Notes: generated from the letters alone by a model not told the origin. A stretch of DNA of 64,000 nucleotides from Rhizobium sp. BK313 (GCF_014193655.1 NZ_JACHZQ010000015.1:16957-80956), one strand, 5' to 3'; positions 9,099 to 18,573 are shown, counted from the first letter of the stretch. A program made the numbers and translations.

Positions 9099-9698
9099 CT
9101 ACTTGGCGATGAAGGTGCCGTTAAAGGCGAGCTCGGAAAGCGGCTTGCGCTGGCTCGGCACTTCGCGTTCCCTAAGCTTTTCCGGAAGCTGGTTCTTGTC
9201 ACCGATTTTGCCGATCGCAACGGCGGCTTCGACGCGGAAGCCATCGGGAATGCCGAGAACCTCATAGGCTTTGTCTACATGGAAACCGGTCATGCCATGC
9301 GCTTCGTAGCCGGCCAGATGCGCCTGCATCGCCAGAAAGCCCCAAGCCGTGCCGGCATCGAAGGAATGGCTGTAGTTCGGCTTCTGCTCCGCAGAACCGA
9401 GCTCGCCGTTATGGGTGCGCGAAACGACAAAAAGAAGGGCAGCGGCGGACTTGACCCAGCCCTGGTTGAATTCCACCAACAGGCTCAGGAACTTGTCCCA
9501 ATTTTCCGAGCCGCGCAGCGCGTAGACGAAGCGCCATGGTTGCAAGTTGGAGGAGGACGGAGCCCAATGCGCGGCTTCCAGCATGGTCAGCAGGTCGGCT
9601 TCCGGCATGGTTTCGTTGGCGTAAGCGCGTGGCGACCAACGGTCGAGGAAAAGCTTGTCGATCGGATATTGCGATTCGCGGGAATTGCTTGATGTCAT
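9099..9698 (-). CDS. Nitroreductase family protein
   Basis: A 199-residue FMN-dependent oxidoreductase of the nitroreductase superfamily. The N-terminal RWSPRAY segment (about residues 21-27) and AAHWAPSSSNLQPWRF (about 42-57) form the usual FMN phosphate-binding region, and GTAWGFLAMQAHLAGYEAHG (about 116-135) is the conserved central helix. The substrate cannot be predicted. It is convergent with gyrB. The Shine-Dalgarno-like sequence GGAAAGAACC precedes the ATG. Confidence 0.9.
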   Translation of the reverse strand: MTSSNSRESQYPIDKLFLDRWSPRAYANETMPEADLLTMLEAAHWAPSSSNLQPWRFVYALRGSENWDKFLSLLVEFNQGWVKSAAALLFVVSRTHNGELGSAEQKPNYSHSFDAGTAWGFLAMQAHLAGYEAHGMTGFHVDKAYEVLGIPDGFRVEAAVAIGKIGDKNQLPEKLREREVPSQRKPLSELAFNGTFIAK

Positions 9699-9786
9699 GG
9701 GGTTCTTTCCATTTGAAGGAAGGTGGTCGCAGCCGGTCGTTGGGAGCGGACCGGGCGACTGGCCTTTGGGGGGATGCGAAGCAAAC

Positions 9787-10086
9787 CTATACCCTGCTTG
9801 TATCTACAGTCCAGTCCACGTCGAGCTCTTCGCGGAAGGCGAATCGCTTCAGGTGGTCGACCACCACATTCTGCATGCGTTCGAGGTCCTGTGGATTTTC
9901 GACGTGCAAGGTCATCAGCAAAGTGGAAGCGTCGGCCACGAACTCGACGGAGGTTTCGGGGCTGAATGGCACCTTTCCGGCGGCCTCATTGAATTCCACC
10001 GCGAATCTGTGGCTCCAGTGCTTGCAGAGCTGCTGAAGATAGCGGCTGGCATGGTCTGTTTTTACGGTCGAAACGGATGTTGGCAT
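9787..10086 (-). CDS. DUF2218 domain protein
   Basis: A small cytoplasmic protein of 99 residues of the DUF2218 type, which has no established function. Recognisable features are HWSHRFAVEF near residue 22 and a C-terminal DHLKRFAFREEL segment. I chose the ATG at 10086 over an in-frame upstream start because GGAGCGCC lies directly before it. It is divergent from the GST-like gene and lies 88 bp upstream of the nitroreductase gene on the same strand, so those two could share a transcript. Confidence 0.8.
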   Translation of the reverse strand: MPTSVSTVKTDHASRYLQQLCKHWSHRFAVEFNEAAGKVPFSPETSVEFVADASTLLMTLHVENPQDLERMQNVVVDHLKRFAFREELDVDWTVDTSRV

Positions 10087-10244
10087 GTGGCGCTCCAATA
10101 ACTGGAATATAACGGACAAGTTTTCCGTATAATCGTATCTGGCCTTGCGAGGTAGACAGTCTGTTTCAACATTGCGTTATTTCGGTGAAACGCGATTTCG
10201 CTATGATCCCCTAATAGGATAACGCGCGCGAATTGGAGACAACC

Positions 10245-11198
10245 TTGCTGGTGAACGGAAAGTGGATGGAAGACTGGCAGCCGGTCCAGGCCAAGGATGC
10301 GAAAGGCGGCTTCGTTCGCCAGACGTCGAGCTTCCGCAATTGGGTGACGCCGGATGGGCAACCGGGCTCGACGGGTGAGGGTGGTTTTGCTGCCCAAACC
10401 GGCCGTTATCATCTTTATGTCGCTCTCACCTGTCCCTGGGCCTCGCGCACTCTGATCGGCCGCAAGCTGAAGGGTTTGGAGGATGTCATTTCCGTATCGG
10501 TGGTCGAGCCGGCCTTGACCAAGCAAGGCTGGCGGTTCGGCGACTATCCCGGCGCAACCGACGATCCGATCAACGGCGCCACCTATATGCATGAAATCTA
10601 TACCAGGGCCGATCCGCTCTTCTCCGGTCGAGCCACTGTGCCGGTACTCTGGGACAAGCGGAAGGGCACGATCGTCAACAATGAATCCGCCGATATCCTG
10701 CGTATGCTGAACGACGGTTTTGGTGATCTCGCCAGCCATACGATCGATCTTTATCCGGCAGGCAAGCGCGAAGACATCGATGCTTTCAACGCCCGTATCT
10801 ATCCCGCCCTCAACAACGGCGTTTACCGCGCCGGTTTCGCAACGACACAGATCGCCTATGAAGAGGCTTTCCGCGATGTTTTCGATTGCCTGGATTGGGT
10901 TGAAAGCGAGCTGGAAGGCAGAGACTTTCTCTTTGCCAAGCATCCGACCGAAAGCGACATCAGGCTTTTCGTCACGCTCGTCCGCTTCGATCTTGCTTAT
11001 CATGGCCTGTTCAAATGCAATCTCCGGCGCCTGTCGGACTATGCCAATCTCCAAGCCTTCTGCCGCCGCATGCTTGACTGGCCAGGTGTCGCCGAGACCG
11101 TCAGCTTCGACCATATCAAGCGCGGCTACTATTCCATCGCAGCCCTTAACCCGACGGGAATCGTGCCGGTCGGCCCGGCGCTGGACGAGCTTTTCTGA
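10245..11198 (+). CDS. Glutathionyl-hydroquinone reductase-like glutathione S-transferase
   Basis: A cytoplasmic xi-class GST (YqjG/PcpF type) of about 317 residues. The thioredoxin-like N-terminal domain has the active-site segment LTCPWASRT (Cys about residue 63), followed by an all-helical C-terminal domain with ESDIRLFVTLVRFD. Members reduce glutathionyl-hydroquinones back to hydroquinones. No ATG is available. TTG at 10245 has GGAG six bases before it; TTG 10233 and GTG 10251 are alternatives. The following decarboxylase gene is 65 bp downstream. Confidence 0.87.
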   Translation: MLVNGKWMEDWQPVQAKDAKGGFVRQTSSFRNWVTPDGQPGSTGEGGFAAQTGRYHLYVALTCPWASRTLIGRKLKGLEDVISVSVVEPALTKQGWRFGDYPGATDDPINGATYMHEIYTRADPLFSGRATVPVLWDKRKGTIVNNESADILRMLNDGFGDLASHTIDLYPAGKREDIDAFNARIYPALNNGVYRAGFATTQIAYEEAFRDVFDCLDWVESELEGRDFLFAKHPTESDIRLFVTLVRFDLAYHGLFKCNLRRLSDYANLQAFCRRMLDWPGVAETVSFDHIKRGYYSIAALNPTGIVPVGPALDELF

Positions 11199-11263
11199 TA
11201 CTCGACCGTCTCCGAAAACCCGTCTAAGGTCCGCCTCGCTTTGATAGAATGAGGAGGGTGGTC

Positions 11264-12682
11264 ATGGATTGGGAGGAGTTTCGACGCTGGTCGGAAAAGG
11301 CAGCAGATTGGGGTGCGGACTATCGCGCGTCGCTGCGCGACCGGCCTGTGCGGGCGCAGACGGCGCCAGGCGAAATCGCTGCACATATTGCTGATTCACC
11401 CCCTGAATCCGGCGAAGCGATGGAGGATATCTTCAAGGATTTTGAGGATATCCTCGTTCCCGGCATGACGCATTGGCAGCATCCGCGCTTCTTTGCCTAT
11501 TTCCCCGCCAATGCCGCCCCGGTCTCGGTCATCGCCGAATATCTGGTCAGCGTGATCGCCGCCCAATGCATGCTCTGGCAGACCTCGCCCTCTGCCACCG
11601 AGCTGGAAACCAAGGTGGTCGACTGGCTGCGCCAAGGCCTTGGCCTTCCCGACAGTTTCACCGGCGTCATTCAGGATTCCGCGTCGACGGCGACGCTCGC
11701 CGCCGTTCTGGTCATGCGCGAAAGGGTGCTCGACTGGCAAGGCAACAGCCAGGGCCTCGCGGCGAACAAGGCGGTGCGAATCTATTCCACCGACCAGGTT
11801 CACACCTCGATCGATCGTGCCATCTGGATTTCCGGCATCGGTGCGGAGAACCTGGTCCGCATTCCCTCCGGCGGCCCGGACAGCGCCATGGACACGCAAG
11901 CACTAGCGGCTGCGATCGAGCGAGATCGCGCAGCGGGCCTGCTGCCAGCTGGCGTGATCGCCTGTGTCGGCGGCACCAGCACCGGCGCCTGCGACGATAT
12001 CGCAGCGGTCGTCGAGATGGCGCACCGTTATGGACTTTACGTGCATGTCGACGCCGCCTGGGCCGGCTCGGCGATGATCTGCCCGGAATTCCGGGAGCTA
12101 TGGCAGGGTGTCGAGAAGGCCGATTCCGTCGTCTTCAATCCGCACAAATGGCTTGGCGCCCAGTTCGATTGCTCGGTCCAGTTCGTCCGCGAGCCAGAAT
12201 CCCTGGTGCGCACGCTGGCCATCCATCCCGAATATCTGCGTACCCATGGCCACGACGGCATCATCAATTATTCCGAATGGTCGGTGCCGCTCGGCCGTCG
12301 CTTCCGCGCGCTGAAGCTCTGGTTTCTGCTGCGCTATCACGGGCTCGAAGGCTTGCGGACAATGATACGCAACCACGTCGCTTGGTCGCAGACGCTGGCA
12401 AAGCGTCTGGCAGCCGAACCGGATTTCGAGATCGTCACTCAGCCATTCCTGTCGCTCTTCTCCTTCGATCACAAAGCGTCTGCCGGCGCTGATCAGGAAA
12501 GTCACACTCAGCGCCTGATTGCCGCCATCAACAACGACGGCCGCCTCTATCTGACCCAGACGAGGGTGCGTGGCCGATTGGTCATTCGCTTTCAGGCCGG
12601 GCAATTCGAGACGACGGCGGAAGATGTCGATATGGCCTTCGCCACGATCGTTGAAATTGCACGATCTTTGCCGTCCGCATAG
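11264..12682 (+). CDS. PLP-dependent group II decarboxylase (aromatic-L-amino-acid decarboxylase-like)
   Basis: A 472-residue pyridoxal-phosphate enzyme. HPRFFAYFPANAAP (about residues 76-89) is the substrate-proximal segment of the group II family. HVDAAWAGSA carries the PLP-pyridine Asp, and NPHKW carries the Schiff-base lysine at residue 295. Related enzymes decarboxylate tryptophan, tyrosine, DOPA or phenylacetaldehyde precursors, and the substrate cannot be set from sequence. The ATG at 11264 follows AGGAGG closely and is preferred to an upstream in-frame ATG at 11249. Confidence 0.9.
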   Translation: MDWEEFRRWSEKAADWGADYRASLRDRPVRAQTAPGEIAAHIADSPPESGEAMEDIFKDFEDILVPGMTHWQHPRFFAYFPANAAPVSVIAEYLVSVIAAQCMLWQTSPSATELETKVVDWLRQGLGLPDSFTGVIQDSASTATLAAVLVMRERVLDWQGNSQGLAANKAVRIYSTDQVHTSIDRAIWISGIGAENLVRIPSGGPDSAMDTQALAAAIERDRAAGLLPAGVIACVGGTSTGACDDIAAVVEMAHRYGLYVHVDAAWAGSAMICPEFRELWQGVEKADSVVFNPHKWLGAQFDCSVQFVREPESLVRTLAIHPEYLRTHGHDGIINYSEWSVPLGRRFRALKLWFLLRYHGLEGLRTMIRNHVAWSQTLAKRLAAEPDFEIVTQPFLSLFSFDHKASAGADQESHTQRLIAAINNDGRLYLTQTRVRGRLVIRFQAGQFETTAEDVDMAFATIVEIARSLPSA

Positions 12683-12813
12683 GAAAAGCTGTTGTTCCAA
12701 CGCGGGTAAACAAGACGTGTTATGCTGCCAAATCGATGGGTGACACTGGTGAATAATTCGTTCATATATGGTGAAACCAATCTCGTCTTTGAAAATGCAG
12801 GGAAGGAAGACCT

Positions 12814-13656
12814 ATGAAATTGTTGCGTGTTGGCGATGCCGGCAAGGAAAAGCCGGCGCTTCTGGATAGCGACGGCAAGATCCGCGATCTCTCGGCTCAT
12901 GTCGCTGATATCGGCGGTGAAGCAATTTCGCCTGCCAGTCTGGCGAAGATCGCCGCGCTCGATCCGAAGAGCCTGCCGGAATTGGCCGAGGGCCGCATCG
13001 GTGCTTGTGTCGCCGGCACCGGCAAATTCATCTGCATCGGCCTGAATTTCTCCGACCACGCCGCCGAGACCGGCGCCACCGTGCCGCCGGAACCCATCAT
13101 CTTTATGAAGGCCACCTCGGCCATCGTCGGCCCGAACGACAACGTGCTGATCCCGCGCGGCTCGGAAAAGACCGACTGGGAAGTCGAGCTCGGCGTCGTC
13201 ATCGGCAAGACGGCAAAGTATGTCAGCGAAGCCGATGCGCTGGATTACGTCGCTGGCTATTGCGTCTCGCATGACGTCTCGGAACGCGCCTTCCAGACCG
13301 AGCGTTCGGGACAGTGGACCAAGGGCAAGTCCTGCGACACCTTTGGGCCGATCGGTCCGTGGCTTGTCACCAAGGATGAAGTCGCCGATCCGCAGAATCT
13401 CGGCATGTGGCTGAAGGTCAACGGCAAGATGATGCAGAACGGCTCCACCAAGACCATGGTCTACGGCGTTGCTTACCTCGTCTCCTATCTCAGCCAGTTC
13501 ATGTCGCTGCACCCCGGCGATGTCATCTCCACCGGCACGCCTCCGGGCGTCGGCATGGGCATGAAGCCGCCGCAATATTTGAAGCCCGGCGATGTCGTCG
13601 AACTCGGTATGGAAGGCCTCGGCACGCAGCGCCAAACCTTCCACGCTGACGCTTGA
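12814..13656 (+). CDS. Fumarylacetoacetate hydrolase family protein
   Basis: A 280-residue member of the FAH superfamily, which cleaves or hydrates beta-diketo or 2-oxo acids with a divalent metal. GLNFSDHAAE (about residues 74-83) opens the catalytic domain, and the metal ligand set is visible as WEVELGVVIG (E-x-E) and SHDVSER (Asp). STGTPPGVGMGM near residue 240 closes the fold. Similarity in layout to ureidoglycolate lyase or 2,4-diketo-3-deoxy-L-fuconate hydrolase does not fix the substrate. AGGGAAGGAAG precedes the ATG. It appears monocistronic with a downstream terminator. Confidence 0.9.
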   Translation: MKLLRVGDAGKEKPALLDSDGKIRDLSAHVADIGGEAISPASLAKIAALDPKSLPELAEGRIGACVAGTGKFICIGLNFSDHAAETGATVPPEPIIFMKATSAIVGPNDNVLIPRGSEKTDWEVELGVVIGKTAKYVSEADALDYVAGYCVSHDVSERAFQTERSGQWTKGKSCDTFGPIGPWLVTKDEVADPQNLGMWLKVNGKMMQNGSTKTMVYGVAYLVSYLSQFMSLHPGDVISTGTPPGVGMGMKPPQYLKPGDVVELGMEGLGTQRQTFHADA

Positions 13657-13701
13657 TGAACGTGCACGGTCAGGAACTTTAACGTTTTGAGACCATTTTT
13701 G

Positions 13702-13730
13702 ATGCCGGAGAGCGATTCTCCGGCATTTTC
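13702..13730 (+). terminator. Rho-independent terminator after the FAH-family gene
   Basis: A 9-bp stem ATGCCGGAG / CTCCGGCAT with a 7-nt loop, followed by TTTT, about 45 bp after the stop codon. Confidence 0.85.
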
Positions 13731-13863
13731 ACACGTAAGAACTGCGCGGGGTTATATTGCCGTGCAACAAAAACTGTTAGTCTCGATAGTAAGAGCTTAA
13801 AGGATGAGGTCGCGCATGTGGGGAGCGTTCTTCGTCTGATCACCTCGAAAGGTAATGCTTCTT

Positions 13864-15138
13864 ATGTTTTATCAGCTCTATGAACTCAATCATGCCGCCC
13901 TCGCACCCTTCCGCGCCGCCGCCGACATGATGCGTCTCGCCTATGCCAATCCCCTCAATCCCCTTTCCCATACGATGCTTGGCCGCACGATGACGGCTAG
14001 TCTCGAAGTTTTCGAGCGCACCACCCGGCGCTACGGCAAGCCGGAATTCGGGCTGCATGAGACCTCGATCGACGGCAAGCCGGTTTCTGTCTATGAAAAG
14101 ATCGTCTGGAAGAAGCCTTTCTGCAATCTGATCCACTTCGAGCGCAGCCTGCCTGCCGGCCATGGCAGCGATCCACGCATCCTCATCGTCGCGCCGATGT
14201 CTGGCCACTATGCGACCCTGCTGCGCGGCACCGTGGAAGCCCTGTTGCCGAGCGCCGACATCTACATCACCGACTGGATCGATGCTCGCATGGTGCCGAT
14301 GACCGAAGGTACCTTCGATCTGGAAGATTACATCGATTACGTCATCGAGATGCTGCACCATCTCGGGCCGGACACCCATGTCATTGCCGTCTGTCAGCCC
14401 TCCGTGCCGGTTCTGGCCGCAGCCGCGGTGATGGAAGCGGCTGGCGATCGGCTGTCGCCCTCGTCGATGACGCTGATGGGCGGCCCGATCGACACCCGCA
14501 TCAATCCGACAGCGGTTAACCAGCTCGCCAAGGACAGGCCGCTGGAGTGGTTCGCCGACAATGTCATCATGAGCGTGCCCTGGCCGCAGCCCGGCTTCAT
14601 GCGCCCGGTCTATCCCGGCTTCCTGCAGCTTTCCGGCTTCATGTCGATGAACCTCGACCGGCATATGATCGCGCACAAGGACTTCTTCATGCACCTCGTC
14701 AAGAATGATGGCGAGCCGGAGAAGCACCGCGACTTCTACGACGAATATCTGGCGGTCATGGATCTGACGGCGGAATTCTACCTGCAGACCGTCGATCAGG
14801 TGTTCATGAAGCATGCGCTGCCAAAGGGCGAGCTGACGCATCGCGGCCAACTCGTCGATCCCACCGCGATCCGTAATGTCGCGCTGCTGACGGTCGAAGG
14901 CGAAAACGACGACATTTCCGGCGTCGGTCAGACCAAGGCGGCACAGACCATCTGCACCAACATTCCCGACGATATGCGGATGCACTATCTGCAGCCCGAT
15001 GTCGGCCACTATGGCGTCTTCAACGGTTCGCGCTTCCGCCGCGAAATCGCGCCACGTATTGTCGCTTTCACCCGCGAACATGCCCGCACCGGCAGGCCGG
15101 TCGTCAAGCGTGTGATCAAAGGCGGCAAATCCGCCTGA
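13864..15138 (+). CDS. phaZ: Intracellular polyhydroxyalkanoate depolymerase
   Basis: Degrades stored poly-3-hydroxybutyrate granules inside the cell. The roughly 424-residue product starts MFYQLYELNHAALAPF, typical of the PhaZ intracellular family. It carries the lipase-box-like HVIAVCQPSVPVLA (about residues 175-188), in which a Cys takes the place of the usual nucleophilic Ser. The C-terminal QPDVGHYGVF provides the catalytic His. The ATG at 13864 is preferred; an ATG nine bases upstream stands too close to the GAAAGG ribosome-binding site. No PHA synthase gene is nearby. Confidence 0.9.
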   Translation: MFYQLYELNHAALAPFRAAADMMRLAYANPLNPLSHTMLGRTMTASLEVFERTTRRYGKPEFGLHETSIDGKPVSVYEKIVWKKPFCNLIHFERSLPAGHGSDPRILIVAPMSGHYATLLRGTVEALLPSADIYITDWIDARMVPMTEGTFDLEDYIDYVIEMLHHLGPDTHVIAVCQPSVPVLAAAAVMEAAGDRLSPSSMTLMGGPIDTRINPTAVNQLAKDRPLEWFADNVIMSVPWPQPGFMRPVYPGFLQLSGFMSMNLDRHMIAHKDFFMHLVKNDGEPEKHRDFYDEYLAVMDLTAEFYLQTVDQVFMKHALPKGELTHRGQLVDPTAIRNVALLTVEGENDDISGVGQTKAAQTICTNIPDDMRMHYLQPDVGHYGVFNGSRFRREIAPRIVAFTREHARTGRPVVKRVIKGGKSA

Positions 15139-15296
15139 AATTGCAAAGAATTAGCTTTTGTTGAATTATTGGGCCGGATTCAAGGGCTTGTCCGATTTTC
15201 CCGGCAAATGGCATTGAAGGCTCACGAAGAGGTTACCATCTCGATTCCAGCGGTTCGGCATGTGGCCGGGCCGCCTTACTGCGAGGATACCTCACG

Positions 15297-15734
15297 ATGA
15301 ACCAGTCAGCATTGCTTCGCCCGGATTGGACTCCGGCTACCATTGCCCTGATGATACTTGGCTTCGTGGTCTTCTGGCCTCTGGGTCTCGCCATGCTTGC
15401 CTATATTCTCTTCGGCGAACGCCTGAGAGATTTCAAACGGGATGTGAACCAGAAGGCCGACGGCATGTTTGCCGGCTGCGGCCGCCATCGCGGCCGTTAT
15501 CGCCAGCATTTCTCCACCGGCAATGTCGCCTTCGACGATTGGCGCCGGGCAGAGCTGGAGCGCCTCGAAGAAGAGCGCCGCAAACTCGATGAAATGCGCG
15601 CCGAGTTCGACACCTATGTCCGCGAACTTCGCCGCGCCAAGGATCAGGAAGAGTTCGACCGTTTCATGCGCGACCGTAACAACGTGAAGCGCAACGATGA
15701 TAACGGCCCGGCTTCCGAATTCCAGACGCCGTAG
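15297..15734 (+). CDS. DUF2852 membrane protein
   Basis: A 145-residue protein with one hydrophobic segment at about residues 15-38 (IALMILGFVVFWPLGLAMLAYI), followed by a charged, helical C-terminal region with likely coiled coil at about residues 85-125 (Glu/Arg-rich, ERLEEERRKLDEM). The central GRYRQHFSTGNVAFDDWR segment is characteristic of DUF2852, for which no function is known. It is probably an inner-membrane protein with a cytoplasmic coiled coil. A strong terminator follows. Confidence 0.85.
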   Translation: MNQSALLRPDWTPATIALMILGFVVFWPLGLAMLAYILFGERLRDFKRDVNQKADGMFAGCGRHRGRYRQHFSTGNVAFDDWRRAELERLEEERRKLDEMRAEFDTYVRELRRAKDQEEFDRFMRDRNNVKRNDDNGPASEFQTP

Positions 15735-15754
15735 TCGCGACAGCTTATCCAGTC

Positions 15755-15784
15755 AAAACCGGCATCCGGCGATGCCGGTTTTTC
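15755..15784 (+). terminator. Rho-independent terminator after the DUF2852 gene
   Basis: A perfect 12-bp stem AAAACCGGCATC / GATGCCGGTTTT with a 4-nt loop, running into a T-rich tail. Confidence 0.9.
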
Positions 15785-15824
15785 TTTGCCAGAAACCCGC
15801 GCGAATCGTATAAAACTGCATTTC

Positions 15825-16586
15825 ATGTTTCCGCTTCCGTCCAGATCCCGTCGACCTGTTCCCAAGCCGCCCGCGCCGGAAACGCGCACGTTGGACGTGG
15901 CGGGCCGGCTGATGCCTCTGACCATCCGCCAGCACGAGCGGGCGACACGGATCACACTCAGGATCGAGCCCGGCGGACGAGCGCTGAAGATGACTATTCC
16001 GCGCGGCCTGGCGGCCCGTGAGGTCAATGCCTTCCTCGACCGGCATCAGGGCTGGCTACTGACCAAGCTTGCGAAATTCACCACCGGAGGCAGTCTTCAG
16101 AGCGGCGGTGAAATCCTTTTGCGTGGTGTCCGCCATCGCATCGAGCACACCGGCAGCCTGCGCGGCCTGACCGAGGTGGTCACCGCCGATGGCGTGCTGG
16201 TTCTGCGCGTCAGCGGCCTGCCGGAACATGCCGGCCGGCGCATCGCGGCCTTCCTCAAGAAGGAGGCTCGTGCCGATCTGGAAAAGCTGGTCGCGGTGCA
16301 TGCAAGGGCAATCCGGGCGACGGTGTCCTCCATCAGCATGAAGGATACCCGCAGCCGTTGGGGTTCCTGTTCCTCGGAGGGAAACCTGAGCTTTTCCTGG
16401 CGCATCGTCATGGCGCCGCCGTTGGTGATCGACTATCTCGCCGCCCACGAGGTCGCGCATCTGCGCGAAATGAACCACGGCCCGCGCTTCTGGGCGCTCT
16501 GCCGCAAGCTCTGCCCCGATATGGACGAGGCCAAGGCCTGGCTGAAGCGTCACGGCAGCCAGTTGCATGCGATAGACTTCGATTGA
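15825..16586 (+). CDS. YgjP-like zinc metallopeptidase (DUF45/SprT-like)
   Basis: A predicted zinc-dependent peptidase of about 253 residues. The C-terminal half holds DTRSRWGSCSSEGNLSFSWR, the hallmark of DUF45/YgjP proteins, followed by the zinc site HEVAHLREMNHG (His208, Glu209, His212, then a third His in HGPRFW). No signal peptide is seen. The physiological substrate is unknown. I used the ATG at 15825; an upstream TTG at 15786 lies in the terminator region and is less likely. Neither has a clear ribosome-binding site. Confidence 0.85.
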   Translation: MFPLPSRSRRPVPKPPAPETRTLDVAGRLMPLTIRQHERATRITLRIEPGGRALKMTIPRGLAAREVNAFLDRHQGWLLTKLAKFTTGGSLQSGGEILLRGVRHRIEHTGSLRGLTEVVTADGVLVLRVSGLPEHAGRRIAAFLKKEARADLEKLVAVHARAIRATVSSISMKDTRSRWGSCSSEGNLSFSWRIVMAPPLVIDYLAAHEVAHLREMNHGPRFWALCRKLCPDMDEAKAWLKRHGSQLHAIDFD

Positions 16587-16677
16587 GCCCTGTTTGGCTT
16601 CCTACCAGGCGCGTAAAATTCCAGCACACGTCGCGTTTAGGCTCGACTCTTTTGAAATTTCGTGTCACTCCGCTGCC

Positions 16678-17346
16678 ATGAACCCGGATATCAAAATTTG
16701 CGGTCTGAAGACGCCGGAAACCGTGGATCGCGCGCTTGAGCGTGGCGCCACCCACATCGGCTTCAACTTCTTCGAAAAGAGCCCGCGCTATATTGAACCT
16801 GACCTTGCCGGCCAGCTCGCAGAGCGTGCCCGCGGCAAGGCGCAGATCGTCGCCGTAACGGTCAATCCGACCAATGACGATCTCGACGAGATCATGTCGC
16901 TGGTGCGACCGGATCTGCTGCAGCTCCATGGTAATGAAAGCCCTGAACGTGTCTTGACGATCAAGGCGGTCTATAATGTGCCGGTCATGAAGGCCATGCC
17001 GGTGCGTGACGCCGACGATCTGAAGCGGGTCGAAGCCTATATCGGCATTGCCGACCGCTTCCTGTTCGACGCTAAGCCGCCGGCCGGCGCAGAGCTGCCC
17101 GGCGGAAACGGTGTGTCCTTCGACTGGAGCCTGATGAGCTGGCTCGACGATCGCGTCGACTACATGCTGTCCGGAGGCTTGAACAAGGACAATGTCGCGC
17201 TGGCGCTTACCTCCACCAAGGCCACCGGCATCGATACTTCTTCCGGCGTTGAGAGTGCGCCGGGTGTGAAGGATCTGAAGAAGATCGATCAGTTTTTCGA
17301 CGCTGTTGCAGAAGCATGCCTGCCGGAACCGGCAGCAGGGAGTTAA
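16678..17346 (+). CDS. trpF: Phosphoribosylanthranilate isomerase
   Basis: Third step in tryptophan synthesis from chorismate, an Amadori rearrangement of phosphoribosylanthranilate. The 222-residue TIM barrel starts MNPDIKICGLKTPE with the catalytic Cys at residue 8, and ends with LSGGLNKDNV and GIDTSSGVES, the phosphate-binding loops. The start at 16678 matches the usual TrpF N-terminus, though its ribosome-binding site is weak. It begins the trpF-trpB-trpA-accD-folC run; trpB starts 2 bp after its stop. Confidence 0.96.
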   Translation: MNPDIKICGLKTPETVDRALERGATHIGFNFFEKSPRYIEPDLAGQLAERARGKAQIVAVTVNPTNDDLDEIMSLVRPDLLQLHGNESPERVLTIKAVYNVPVMKAMPVRDADDLKRVEAYIGIADRFLFDAKPPAGAELPGGNGVSFDWSLMSWLDDRVDYMLSGGLNKDNVALALTSTKATGIDTSSGVESAPGVKDLKKIDQFFDAVAEACLPEPAAGS

Positions 17347-17348
17347 GA

Positions 17349-18563
17349 GTGAACCAGACGCCAAAACCGAATTCCTTCCGCGCCGGCCCCGATGAGGACG
17401 GTCGTTTCGGCATTTACGGCGGCCGTTTCGTCGCCGAAACGTTGATGCCGCTGATCCTGGACCTGCAGGATGAATGGAACAAGGCGAAGGACGATCCGGC
17501 CTTCCAGGCGGAATTGAAGTCTCTCGGCACGCATTATATCGGCCGCCCGAGCCCGCTTTACTTTGCCGAGCGCCTGACGGCCGAACTCGGCGGCGCGAAG
17601 ATCTATTTCAAGCGCGAAGAGCTGAACCACACCGGCTCGCACAAGATCAACAATTGCATCGGCCAAATCCTGCTGGCGAAGCGCATGGGCAAGACCCGTA
17701 TCATCGCTGAAACCGGAGCCGGCCAGCATGGCGTGGCGTCGGCGACGGTTGCTGCCCGCTTTGGCCTGCCTTGCGTCGTCTACATGGGCGCGACAGACGT
17801 CGAGCGCCAGGCGCCGAACGTTTTCCGCATGAAGCTTCTCGGCGCCGAGGTCATCCCTGTTACCGCCGGCAGCGGCACGCTGAAGGACGCGATGAACGAG
17901 GCCCTTCGCGATTGGGTCACCAATGTCGACGATACCTACTACCTGATCGGCACGGCCGCCGGCCCGCATCCTTACCCGGAAATGGTTCGTGACTTCCAGT
18001 CGGTGATCGGTACCGAAGCCAAGCAGCAGATATTGGAGGCCGAGGGCCGTCTGCCGGATCTCGTCATCGCTGCCGTTGGCGGCGGTTCCAACGCGATTGG
18101 CATCTTCCATCCGTTCCTCGACGACGAGGGCGTCAAGATCGTCGGCGTCGAAGCTGGCGGCAAGGGCTTGCAGGGTGACGAGCATTGCGCCTCCATCACC
18201 GCCGGCTCGCCCGGGGTGCTGCACGGCAACCGCACCTATCTGCTGCAGGATGGCGACGGCCAGATCAAGGAAGGTCATTCGATTTCGGCTGGCCTCGACT
18301 ACCCCGGCATCGGCCCGGAGCACTCTTGGCTGAACGATATCGGCCGCGCGGAATATGTGCCGATCATGGACCATGAGGCCCTGGAAGCCTTCCAGACGCT
18401 GACGCGCCTCGAAGGCATCATTCCGGCGCTCGAGCCGAGCCACGCGCTTGCCGAAGTCATCAAGCGCGCGCCGAAGATGGGTAAGGACGAGATCATCCTG
18501 ATGAATCTGTCCGGCCGCGGCGACAAGGACATCTTCACTGTCGGCAAGATTCTGGGAATGTGA
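17349..18563 (+). CDS. trpB: Tryptophan synthase beta chain
   Basis: Condenses indole with serine using PLP, in an alpha2-beta2 complex with TrpA. The 404-residue protein has GRFGIYGGRFVAETLMP near the N-terminus, the PLP lysine in HTGSHKINN (about residue 99), the phosphate-cradling GGGSNAIG (about residue 244) and the C-terminal SGRGDKD. The GTG at 17349 is preferred to an open frame that starts within trpF, because GGGAG precedes it by a few bases and the protein then has normal length. Confidence 0.97.
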   Translation: MNQTPKPNSFRAGPDEDGRFGIYGGRFVAETLMPLILDLQDEWNKAKDDPAFQAELKSLGTHYIGRPSPLYFAERLTAELGGAKIYFKREELNHTGSHKINNCIGQILLAKRMGKTRIIAETGAGQHGVASATVAARFGLPCVVYMGATDVERQAPNVFRMKLLGAEVIPVTAGSGTLKDAMNEALRDWVTNVDDTYYLIGTAAGPHPYPEMVRDFQSVIGTEAKQQILEAEGRLPDLVIAAVGGGSNAIGIFHPFLDDEGVKIVGVEAGGKGLQGDEHCASITAGSPGVLHGNRTYLLQDGDGQIKEGHSISAGLDYPGIGPEHSWLNDIGRAEYVPIMDHEALEAFQTLTRLEGIIPALEPSHALAEVIKRAPKMGKDEIILMNLSGRGDKDIFTVGKILGM

Positions 18564-18573
18564 GTTAGACACC

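Noticed and set aside
13816..13839. Short leader frame (MWGAFFV) before phaZ
   Set aside because: It has a start and stop but only seven codons, no repeat of regulatory residues and no attenuator structure nearby.
13840..15081. 413-residue open frame antisense to phaZ
   Set aside because: It lies fully opposite a clear PHA depolymerase gene and has no domain signature.
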